A stretch of DNA of 62,025 bases from Desulfobacterales bacterium (lineage in GTDB: Bacteria; Desulfobacterota; DSM-4660; Desulfatiglandales; Desulfatiglandaceae), in the NCBI GenBank assembly GCA_027027005.1, contig JALVMN010000381.1:1-62025 (forward strand). The letters are read 5' to 3'. Positions 54,849 to 62,025 of the stretch are shown here, piece after piece. The notes under the pieces are model-generated. The model made no database searches. It was given only the letters and a program-made list of their open reading frames with translations, and was not told where the DNA came from. A program made the position numbers and the translations under genes. Position 1 is the first letter of the stretch; each line of letters starts with the position of its first letter.

Positions 54849-56426
54849 CTAAAGTTCGATCCTACGCACTGAGAAGACATGCTCCAGATCCTGGAGTTGT
54901 TTCAAGACAGAGTCGTCAGCAGGGGTGCTGGTGGCCAGGAATATTATGTTTTGTTGTTTGTTCTTTTCCTCTCCCACCTGCATGCGCGAAATATTTACAT
55001 TGTTCTTGCCCAGTGTGGTGCCGATGGTGCCGATCACACCAGGGATGTCTCTACTGTGAATCAACAGGTTGTGGCCTTCTGGAATGGCCTCAAGGTAGAA
55101 GTTGTTTATCCTCAAGATCCTAGGGAACTTCTTCCCAAAGATGGTCCCTGCCACAACGTTTTCACCTTCCAGGCTTTTTACAGCCACGCGGACCAGGCTG
55201 GTAAAATCTTCTGATGTCTCACTCTTGGATTCAATAACTTTAATGCCCCTCTCCTTGGCGATAACAGGGGCGTTGACAAAGTTCACCCCGTCCTTTATGG
55301 GGGTGAGCAATCCTTTTAACAAAGCAGTGGTGAGGGGGGTTACATCAAACTGGGCCACGGAGCCAGAGTAACTGACCTGGACCTCCGTTATGGCGGTATC
55401 AGCGAGCTGGGCCTGTAACAGGCCAAGGCGTTCAACCAATGTCACATAAGGCCTGAGGGTGGTCATCAATTCAGCACTGATGCTGGGCACATTCACTGCG
55501 TTTTGGACGGTTCCGTGAAGCAGATAGGCCACCACCTGGTTAGCAATGATTTTTGCAACATTTTCCTGGGCCTCTCTTGTGGAGGCCCCCAGATGGGGAG
55601 TGCAAATGAAGTTGGGCAGCTCCATGAGTTTTATCTTGCCAGGGGGCTCTTTTTTAAACACATCCAGGGCCGCCCCTGACAGCAGGCCTGATTTTAGCGC
55701 ATCATAGAGGTCATCTTCATTCACAATCCCGCCCCTGGCACAATTTATCAACATGGCACCCGGTTTCATCTTGGCAAATGTGTCCTTGTTAAACATGTTG
55801 GTGGTCTCGTCAGTCTTTGGCGTGTGAATGGTGACAAAATCAGCCCTGGCCAGCAGTTCGTCAAAGGATACGGGTTCAAAGTCCAGTTTTTCGATGGTCT
55901 CTGGCTTTATGTACGGATCATAAACTATCACCTTCATCTTCAGGCCCTTGGCCCTGTCACCCACGATCCTGCCTATGTGGCCAGCGCCCACCAGTCCCAG
56001 GGTCTTGTTGTAGAGCTCTCGACCCTGGAGCTTCTTTTTCTCCCACTTGCCCTCCCTCAGAGAGGCGGTGGCCTGAGGGATGTTGCGGGCAAGGGAGAGT
56101 AACAAGGCTATGGCATGTTCTGCAGTGGTGATGGTATTGCCCTCGGGGGCGTTCATTACCACTATCCCCCTGGCACTGGCTGCAGGGATGTCCACATTGT
56201 CCAGTCCGATACCAGCTCTCCCGATCACCCGCAGCTTATGGGCAGCATCTATGATATCAGCGGTTACCTTTGTGGCACTCCTGATTACCAGGGCGTCATA
56301 CTGCCCTATTATTCCTCTTAGCTCCTCGTGTGTGAGCCCTGTGTTGACATCCACCTCGATACCAGGGGTATCTTCAAAGATCTTGATCCCCACCTCGGCC
56401 AGATTATCACTTACAAGTACCCTCAT
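54849..56426 (-). CDS. serA: D-3-phosphoglycerate dehydrogenase
   Basis: 525 residues of the long type: a substrate/NAD domain (GLVGAGHIGRIVGDRAKGL Rossmann loop; catalytic Arg in INCARGGIVNEDDLYDAL; Glu in FKKEPP; His in FICTPHLGAST), an allosteric-substrate-binding domain (about 315-450), and a C-terminal ACT domain (IHSRDIPGVIGTIGTTLGKN) that senses serine. It begins serine biosynthesis. No serB or serC nearby. Confidence 0.95.
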   Translation of the reverse strand: MRVLVSDNLAEVGIKIFEDTPGIEVDVNTGLTHEELRGIIGQYDALVIRSATKVTADIIDAAHKLRVIGRAGIGLDNVDIPAASARGIVVMNAPEGNTITTAEHAIALLLSLARNIPQATASLREGKWEKKKLQGRELYNKTLGLVGAGHIGRIVGDRAKGLKMKVIVYDPYIKPETIEKLDFEPVSFDELLARADFVTIHTPKTDETTNMFNKDTFAKMKPGAMLINCARGGIVNEDDLYDALKSGLLSGAALDVFKKEPPGKIKLMELPNFICTPHLGASTREAQENVAKIIANQVVAYLLHGTVQNAVNVPSISAELMTTLRPYVTLVERLGLLQAQLADTAITEVQVSYSGSVAQFDVTPLTTALLKGLLTPIKDGVNFVNAPVIAKERGIKVIESKSETSEDFTSLVRVAVKSLEGENVVAGTIFGKKFPRILRINNFYLEAIPEGHNLLIHSRDIPGVIGTIGTTLGKNNVNISRMQVGEEKNKQQNIIFLATSTPADDSVLKQLQDLEHVFSVRRIEL

Positions 56427-56563
56427 GGTCCCCCCCGTGTCTCTGGTGTTCTATTCAGATACGGCGATCCTAAATCATTTTTTATCTTAATTGGACATCC
56501 CTGTGTTGTAAAGTAAAAGCAGATACTTTGCCACTCAAGGGCATAGGTCTAGGGTGAGATTGG

Positions 56564-57730
56564 TCAGGCAATGATCTTGCTGTTGATCAAGGTCTCCGCA
56601 GCCTCCCTTGAATAACCCAATTCTTTGAGGATTTCAGGGGCACAAGAGCGCTCCATATCAGGAATTTGTCCAGCCTTTCCAGGGGTCCTTGAAAGACAGG
56701 GCACAGGGCGGGGTTGGATCATATCCTTGTGTTCGAGGAACAAGTGGCGGTGTTTGTTGTGGGGGTGTTGGGCCGCTTCGGCCAGGTCCAGCACAGGGGC
56801 TACACAGGCATCCGTTCCCTCAAAGAGTGCCATCCATTCATCGCGGGTCTTGGTCTTAAAAACCTGGGCAAATCTAGCTTTTATTTCGGGCCAGGCCTGG
56901 GTATTGTTTTGCTCAGGCAGTGAGGAGGGATCAATCCCCATAATTCTCAGAAGCTCCTGGTAAAAGCGCTCCTCAATTGCCCCCACGGCCAGGAATTTGC
57001 CGTCAGCGGTTTCATAGGTTTCATAGTATGGAGCACCTGAGTCAAGCATATTGGTGCCTATGTCCAAACTCATGAGCCCGTGGGCCCACATGCTGAAAAG
57101 GAAGGTTATGAGGCTGGTGGCCCCATCCAGCATAGCGGCATCGATTACCTGGCCCTTTCCTGTTTTGCCTCTCTCCAGCAAGGCTAGCAGCACCCCAAAG
57201 GCACAAAGGAGCCCTCCGCCTGCAAAGTCCCCCAATACATTGCAAGGGGCCAGGGGTTTTTCACCCTTTCTCCGGAAAAGGGATAGGGCCCCTGAGAGGG
57301 CAATGTAATTGATGTCATGGCCTGCCATTTTTGCATAGGGCCCTGTTTGGCCCCATCCTGTCAGCCTCGCATAGATCAGAGAGGGGTTGATCTCCAGGGC
57401 CACCTCAGGACCCAGACCTAATTTCTCCATCACCCCGGGCCGGTAAGGCTCTATCAGCACATCATATTCCTTGATCATATCCTTTACCACCTTGGCTCCT
57501 CTGGGGTTTTTGAGGTCTATCTTTATGAAGCGCTTTCCCCGGTGAAATGGGTTTCTGTTCATTATGTTGGGGATTTCAGGCCCCTTGCCACTGATCCTAT
57601 CCACCACCACCACCTGGGCCCCGAAGTCAGCCAGTAGCATGCCGCAGTAAGGCGATGGGGCAAGGCCTGCCATCTCTATCACCTTGATTCCATCCAATGG
57701 ACGAGGTTCTTTTAGGGCAACGTGATCCAT
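56564..57730 (-). CDS. CaiB/BaiF family CoA-transferase
   Basis: 388 residues from ATG 57730 (GGGAGG lies 9 nt upstream; the frame from 57751 overlaps this site). Typical start PLDGIKVIEMAGLAPSPYCG, then FGAQVVVVDR, IKIDLKNPRGAKVVKDMIKE and the catalytic-Asp region GHDINYIALSGALSLF. It fits the alpha-methylacyl-CoA racemase / formyl-CoA transferase group; AMACR-like length and the GHDINYIA motif favour a racemase. No adjacent fatty-acid gene confirms it. Confidence 0.9.
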   Translation of the reverse strand: MDHVALKEPRPLDGIKVIEMAGLAPSPYCGMLLADFGAQVVVVDRISGKGPEIPNIMNRNPFHRGKRFIKIDLKNPRGAKVVKDMIKEYDVLIEPYRPGVMEKLGLGPEVALEINPSLIYARLTGWGQTGPYAKMAGHDINYIALSGALSLFRRKGEKPLAPCNVLGDFAGGGLLCAFGVLLALLERGKTGKGQVIDAAMLDGATSLITFLFSMWAHGLMSLDIGTNMLDSGAPYYETYETADGKFLAVGAIEERFYQELLRIMGIDPSSLPEQNNTQAWPEIKARFAQVFKTKTRDEWMALFEGTDACVAPVLDLAEAAQHPHNKHRHLFLEHKDMIQPRPVPCLSRTPGKAGQIPDMERSCAPEILKELGYSREAAETLINSKIIA

Positions 57731-57804
57731 GAATAACATCCTCCCATCCAAACTCTGAAAGGATCATACCAGAGGAAGCCACCTTTCAACCATCCCTAAT
57801 TCAC

Positions 57805-57840
57805 AAAAAACCCCCTCCCTGACGGGCAGAGAGGGGGTTT
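57805..57840 (-). terminator. rho-independent terminator of the hydrogenase operon
   Basis: On the minus strand AACCCCCTC...GAGGGGGTT, with a TCCC-rich interior, ends in TTTTTT. It lies 18 nt past the large-subunit stop. Confidence 0.85.
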
Positions 57841-57858
57841 GCAGATAATAACCTGTCT

Positions 57859-59499
57859 CTAAAGGACCTTGATCTTATAAACCTGATTAGAGTCAGGGTC
57901 AATTACGTGCACACCGCAAGCAATACATGGGTCAAAGGAATGGACGGTCCGCAAGATCTCAAGGGGCTTTTTGGGATCGGCAACCGGTGTTCCAATCAAT
58001 GCCTCTTCCACTGGCCCAAGCTTGCCGTTCTTGCATCTAGGACCGAGATTCCAAGTGGAAGGCACTACATACTGATAGTTCTTTATCTTTCCTTTTTCTA
58101 TCTCTATCCAGTGACCCAAAGATCCCCTGGGCACATCGTTGAGGCCTACGCCCATACCTGTCTTAGGCATCTCCCAGGACTCGTAGGTTTTGTTGTTGCC
58201 CTTTTTGAGAAGGCCCACCAGTTCCATGATCCACCCTTCCATGGCATCTCCAATGGCCACGGTCTCAATGCAGCGGGCCGCAGTCCTACCCAAGGTGGAA
58301 AAGAGAGCGGTTACGGGCACGTCAAGTTTGCTCAATACGGTGTTGACCAAGGCCTTGATCTCTTTCTTTCCATAGGCGTAGGCCACCAGGACTCGGGCAA
58401 GGGGGCCAACTTCGCAGGGCTGATCTTCGTAACGCGGTGCCTTGAACCACGAATACTTGGAAGAGGTGTCATAGTCGCCATGCTGTGGGTTGGTTTCACC
58501 TTCAAACGGGTGCTTGGCAGCCTTGCCCTTGTACCAAGAATGGGCAACATGTTCTGTGACCTTGTCCTGCTCGGCCATCTTTACGCCATTGAGGTTCCGG
58601 TTGAGAATTACCCCTCTCGGCATGAATAGACTTTCGGGCTCGTTGTCTCCTTCAGGGAATTCACCCCATGCCAAGAAGTTGGTGGTTCCGCCGTAGTTTG
58701 CCCAATCTTTATAAAAGGAAGCAACGGCCAGCACGTCCGGCAGGTAAACATTCTTGATGAAATCCTGGGTCTCTTTCCAGACATATAGGAACTCGGCTAT
58801 TCGATCAGGGGTGAGGTCTTTGACACAGGTCACACCACCCACAACCAGGGTTTGCAAGTGAGGGTTCTTGGCCCCAAAGATTGCGTGCATACGTGCGGCC
58901 TTGGCCTGGAGTCGCAGGGCCTCTATGTAGTGAGCCGCTGCCATAAGGTTTGCCTCAGGGGGCAGCTTGTAGGCCGGATGGCCCCAATAGGCATTGGCAA
59001 ACGGACCTAGCTGGCCGCTTTCAACAAAGGTCTTGAGCCTTTCTTGGACTTGCTTGTAGTAAACAGCTCCTCCCCAAGGAGCGTTGCTTACATTGTCTGC
59101 AAGGGATGCGGTTTTCTTGGGATCGGCCTTGAGTGCACTTACAATATCCACCCAGTCGAGTGCGTGGAGGTGATAAAAGTGGACAATGTGATCATGCTGG
59201 AATTGCGCACCATGGAGTAAGTTTCTTATAATTCTAGCTACTGGAGGAATCTTGACTCCCACTGCGTTTTCAATTGCCCTCACCGAGGACAAGTAATGGG
59301 TGTAAGTTCAGACCCCGCAGGAGCGTTGCACAAACAAGGGCGCGTCTCTGGGGTCCCGCCCTCTGAGGATGATCTCAATTCCGCGGAACATCTGGCCTGA
59401 GCTCCAGGCATTGACAACCTTGCCACCGGAAACCTCCACCTCGATACGGAGGTGGCCCTCAATCCTTGTAATCGGATCTATCGTAATTCTCTTTCCCAT
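57859..59499 (-). CDS. [NiFe]-type hydrogenase large subunit with in-frame TGA (Sec64)
   Basis: One frame of 546 residues, interrupted only by TGA at 59308-59310. Before it: [20 protein letters not shown] ... [10 protein letters not shown]; after it: [20 protein letters not shown] onward. The joint gives RSCGV-U-TYTH, where every ordinary enzyme has RxCGVCTxxH (L1 motif), so Sec64 replaces the second L1 cysteine, a Ni-Fe bridging ligand. The L2 motif DPCIACGVH near the end has both cysteines coded by TGT and TGC; the C-terminal 15 residues after His form the usual cleavable extension. A SECIS hairpin follows the TGA. GGGAGAT precedes the ATG. Periplasmic with its Tat-exported partner. Confidence 0.9.
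59274..59310 (-). promoter_or_regulatory. bacterial SECIS element of the hydrogenase gene
   Basis: Minus strand, after TGA: a 15-nt spacer, then TTGTCCTC-GGT-GAGGGCAA, an 8-bp stem with one G-U pair and a three-base loop GGU, the loop being 23 nt after the TGA. Spacing and GG in the loop match the bacterial SECIS consensus. Confidence 0.85.
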
Positions 59500-59556
59500 T
59501 TCATCTCCCTCTCTTTCTCTATGGTTGTAAAACGATCACAGAATCACATTCAGTCC

Positions 59557-60504
59557 CTATTCAGCCTGCTCAAAGAAGGGGGTCATCTTGTCCCAAAAAT
59601 TGGGCTCACTGCAACCAATACAGGGATGACCAGCTTCAATGGGCCAGCTTGTGCCGTCGTTGAATTTGGCTATAGGACAGTTGTTGTAAGTGTCAGGTCC
59701 CTTGCAGCCCATATTGTAGAGGCAGTATCCCATGGCGGCTTCTTCTGAGCCAAATTCCTCCACGAACTCGTCATTCTCATAATGGGCCCTCCTGGGACAT
59801 TGGTCGTGAATCGTTTTACCATAGGCAAAGAGTGGACGGCCAAGGTCATCAAGGGCGGGCAGCTTACCAAGCAATAGATAGTTGACCACAGTGCCTATCA
59901 GATTTACGGGATTTGGGGGACATCCAGGGATATTTAGGGTCTTGATACCCAGGGCCTCGCTCACTCCCTTGTATCCTCCAGGATTGGGGGCTGCAGCCTG
60001 GACCCCTCCAAAGGAGGAGCAAGTGCCGTAACAGATCACGGCTTTGGCTTTGGGGCACACATCCTTTGCAATTTCCAGGAAGGTCCTGCCCCCGATTTTT
60101 CCATAGGCGCCGTTATACTTGGTGGCAATGGCCCCTTCCACCACGCAGATGAATTTTCCTTTGTACTTTTCCACGGCCGAGTGCAAGGCTTCTTCGGCCT
60201 GATGACCTGCAGCGGCCATTATGGTCTCGTGATATTCGACTGATAGGATCTCCAGGACCAGTTGGTCAATCCATGGGTACATGGACCTCAGGAGCGACTC
60301 AGAACACCCGGTACACTCGGCAAAGTGAAGCCACACCACCGGGGGCCGCTGTTTTGGTGCCGCGAATACCTCAGCCACCTTTGGGACGAAAGAGGAAGAT
60401 AGCCCAAGGGTGGCGGTGAGGAATCCGCAGTATTTCATGAAGTCTCTCCGTGTTATCCCCTTCTCGGCCAGTTTCTCGTAGAATTCGGTTTCATCTCTTC
60501 TCAT
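59557..60504 (-). CDS. [NiFe] hydrogenase small subunit, Tat-exported
   Basis: 315 residues. The twin-arginine signal is GITRRDFMKYCGFLTATLGL, cleaved near VFAAP. The proximal cluster is set by ECTGCSES, CYGTCSSFGG and PGCPPNP; the distal by HDQCPRRAHYENDEF and GYCLYNMGCKG; the medial by NNCPIAKFND...SWPIEAGHPCIGC. That medial site keeps Pro (WPIEAG), as in standard [NiFe] enzymes with a [3Fe-4S] cluster, not the Cys of classical [NiFeSe] enzymes. The large-subunit gene follows after 57 nt. Confidence 0.95.
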   Translation of the reverse strand: MRRDETEFYEKLAEKGITRRDFMKYCGFLTATLGLSSSFVPKVAEVFAAPKQRPPVVWLHFAECTGCSESLLRSMYPWIDQLVLEILSVEYHETIMAAAGHQAEEALHSAVEKYKGKFICVVEGAIATKYNGAYGKIGGRTFLEIAKDVCPKAKAVICYGTCSSFGGVQAAAPNPGGYKGVSEALGIKTLNIPGCPPNPVNLIGTVVNYLLLGKLPALDDLGRPLFAYGKTIHDQCPRRAHYENDEFVEEFGSEEAAMGYCLYNMGCKGPDTYNNCPIAKFNDGTSWPIEAGHPCIGCSEPNFWDKMTPFFEQAE

Positions 60505-60571
60505 GCGGCACCTCCATGATGCTATTGGTTAAAGGAAAATATACAAACACCCATAGACTTTTTGTCCCGTA

Positions 60572-60601
60572 GAATTAGAAAAAATTTGATGGCTTTGTCA
60601 A
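60572..60601 (-). promoter_or_regulatory. sigma-70 promoter for the hydrogenase operon
   Basis: Minus strand TTGACA (60596-60601) and TAATTC (60572-60577), 18 nt apart, giving a leader of about 60 nt before the small-subunit ATG. Confidence 0.5.
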
Positions 60602-60767
60602 TAGTTTTTTATTCTGTTTTCCCATTGTTTTTAATGTGATCAGTCCTTCATAAGCTTTGAAAAAGGGCCTTACTCCATCCGGGAGGGAGATGAAAGGGAG
60701 GATTATCCTTTACAAGCCAATCTTATGGCTATAATATGACTACAATATAACTATCCAGGGTCTGTGT

Positions 60768-62009
60768 ATGAAAGGGAAATACAAGGGAAGCAGTATTCTG
60801 GTGGTGGGAGGAGGCATATCAGGGCTTATAGCAGGCCAGGAGCTTTCTGCCCTGGGCGCCCAGGTCCTGCTGGTAGAAAAGGACCATTTTATCGGGGGAA
60901 GAGGGGCAAGGCTGGCGTGCAAGGCAACGGAGCATTGTCTCAAGTGCAACAAGTGCCTGGTGGAAGATACGCTTAGACTGGTCAATGAAGAGAAGCCCTT
61001 TACCATTAAGACCCTCACCACGGTCGAGGTGCTGAAAAAGCACGATGGTGGGTTTCAGGCCCTGCTCTCCACCCTCAATCCTGTGATAGACCCCGAAAAA
61101 TGCACAAACTGTGGTGAATGCCTCTCGGCCTGCCCATTCAAGAGAGAGGGTGCCTTTATTGTTGCCCCATCGCCCAACATGCATCCCTTTTACGCCATAG
61201 AACCCAAACTTTGCCGGTGTAGTGAAACACGGCCATGCCAAGATGCCTGTCCGCAAGGGGCCATTGATTTTCAAAAAGGAAGTTCAAGGTGGACTTACAA
61301 TTGCGATGGAATTGTGCTGGCCTCTGGCTTTAAACCTTATGACCCCTCCAATGAGGCGAGATACGGGGTGGGACGCTTTAGGAACATAATTACTGCCGTG
61401 GACCTGGAACAGATGTTAAGGGATGAGCTGGCCGTTGAACCAACAGCCGGCGGGGATAGGATCAGGGTGGCATTTGTCCAATGTGTGGGCAGTCGAAACC
61501 CGAGGATCCAAAGGGATTACTGCTCCAGGGTTTGTTGCGGGTATGCCTTGAGGATGGCCTTCAGGCTCCTCCACAGGCAACCTGATTTGGATATCACCTT
61601 TTTCTACATGGACATACAGAATTTTGGGAAGAATTTTGAGAAATATTATCGAGAGGCCCGAGAAAAGATCAGGCTTGTGAGAGGTCTCCCGGGGGATTTC
61701 TACGGGCTTGAAAGCGGGGCGGTGAGGCTTAGCCTCTATGATGCTGAAAAGGGCGCCACCATGGTAGAGGATTTTGACTTGGTGGTGCTCTCCGTGGGCA
61801 TCGGCCCCAACTCTGAGGAGATCTTGAATGTCAGTGGATCATTGGAAATAGGGAAAAATGAGATGGGTTTTTTGACACAAGAAGGGAGCGGTCAAGGTGT
61901 AGTGATTGCAGGATCCGCCCAGGGCCCCATGGATGTATCGGAGAGCATTTCATCGGCAATGGCCGCTGCCCTTCAACTTGCACAGCACCTTGGTCTCACA
62001 AAGGAATGA
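60768..62009 (+). CDS. HdrA/QmoA-like FAD and iron-sulfur protein
   Basis: 413 residues. FAD-binding dinucleotide fold at the start (SSILVVGGGISGLIAGQELS), then a cysteine patch (ACKATEHCLKCNKC), an inserted ferredoxin-like module (CTNCGECLSACP and CRCSETRPCQDACP), and FVQCVGSRNPRIQRDYCSRV followed by CCGYA, as in HdrA and QmoA. A second FAD-site strand, GVVIAGSAQGPMDVSESISS, closes the protein. It lacks the long N-terminal part of full-size methanogen HdrA, so it fits the QmoA/HdrA2-type size. Divergent from the hydrogenase; it may couple its electrons to a cytoplasmic acceptor. Partner genes would lie beyond the window. Confidence 0.85.
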   Translation: MKGKYKGSSILVVGGGISGLIAGQELSALGAQVLLVEKDHFIGGRGARLACKATEHCLKCNKCLVEDTLRLVNEEKPFTIKTLTTVEVLKKHDGGFQALLSTLNPVIDPEKCTNCGECLSACPFKREGAFIVAPSPNMHPFYAIEPKLCRCSETRPCQDACPQGAIDFQKGSSRWTYNCDGIVLASGFKPYDPSNEARYGVGRFRNIITAVDLEQMLRDELAVEPTAGGDRIRVAFVQCVGSRNPRIQRDYCSRVCCGYALRMAFRLLHRQPDLDITFFYMDIQNFGKNFEKYYREAREKIRLVRGLPGDFYGLESGAVRLSLYDAEKGATMVEDFDLVVLSVGIGPNSEEILNVSGSLEIGKNEMGFLTQEGSGQGVVIAGSAQGPMDVSESISSAMAAALQLAQHLGLTKE

Positions 62010-62025
62010 GGGATTCAGTGCCAAC

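Noticed and set aside
57905-57940. Sec in the L2 motif as in classical [NiFeSe] hydrogenase
   Set aside because: The codons in DPCIACGVH are TGT and TGC.
57859-59292. Hydrogenase large subunit as two genes (59308-59499 and 57859-59292)
   Set aside because: The downstream frame has no ribosome binding site, and the L1 motif is split exactly at one TGA followed by a SECIS hairpin; one Sec-containing gene explains it better.
60709-60735. Promoter TTTACA/TATAAT for the HdrA-like gene
   Set aside because: The spacer is only 15 nt; the TATAAT is good but the pair is not convincing.

Overview
The window looks like a chromosomal segment of an anaerobic, hydrogen- and sulfur-metabolising member of the Desulfobacterota (old Deltaproteobacteria). 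This is inferred from the gene mix: a periplasmic [NiFe]-type hydrogenase beside an HdrA/QmoA-like flavoprotein, a DsrE-family protein, a GlrK/QseG/GlrR-type sigma-54 signalling operon, ADP-forming acyl-CoA synthetase subunits, a membrane pyrophosphatase, and the block ispE / tRNA-Gln / prs / rplY / pth. Start codons are mostly ATG with clear GGAGG-type ribosome binding sites. Most of the window is dense core genome. About 13.8-17.8 kb is an AT-richer accessory patch with a transposon, two of its miniature derivatives and broken genes.

Layout. 0-7 kb: nucleotidyltransferase-like protein, LemA, KamA-like radical SAM protein, a cNMP-binding/PilZ fusion, TrmB, three small proteins of unknown role and a radical SAM protein. 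6.7-11.8 kb (minus): thioesterase, FtsY and Smc. 12-13.7 kb: exported LysM protein. 13.8-17.8 kb: HUH transposase element inside a relE-like toxin gene, orphan antitoxin, two MITEs that are internal deletions of that element, a glycosylase-like protein, a lipoprotein and a Uma2 remnant. 17.8-21.3 kb (minus): IclR regulator, molybdopterin oxidoreductase and polyferredoxin. 21.6-27 kb: CheR-type methyltransferase, small exported protein, lone receiver protein, and a GlrR/QseG/GlrK-like operon; strong sigma-54 promoters precede both the kinase operon and the lone receiver. 27.4-29.1 kb (minus): thioredoxin-fold protein, methyltransferase, UspA. 29.5-37.7 kb (plus): acyl-CoA synthetase subunits, a DapA-family lyase and a complete branched-chain-amino-acid-type ABC transporter. 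38-39.4 kb: RseC-YHS fusion, DsrE-like selenoprotein and a selenobiotic-like peptide. 39.4-42.1 kb: HAD hydrolase and class III nucleotide cyclase. 42.1-57.7 kb (minus): PrmC, RF1, L31, Rho, RluD-like synthase, CarD, HppA, Pth, L25, Prs, tRNA-Gln, IspE, HtrA, DUF1844 protein, SerA, CaiB/BaiF CoA-transferase. 57.9-62 kb: hydrogenase and the divergent HdrA-like gene.

The most notable signal is selenocysteine. Three reading frames are interrupted by one in-frame TGA, each followed at 18-23 nt by a bacterial-SECIS-type hairpin with G at the start of the apical loop: (1) the hydrogenase large subunit, where the TGA replaces the second cysteine of the N-terminal CxxC nickel motif (CGVU), not the C-terminal position used by classical [NiFeSe] enzymes; (2) a DsrE-family protein (UGVC); (3) a small peptide with a selenobiotic-type leader. 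A plain ORF caller would split or truncate all three. selA, selB, selC and selD are not in the window, so Sec insertion remains an inference.
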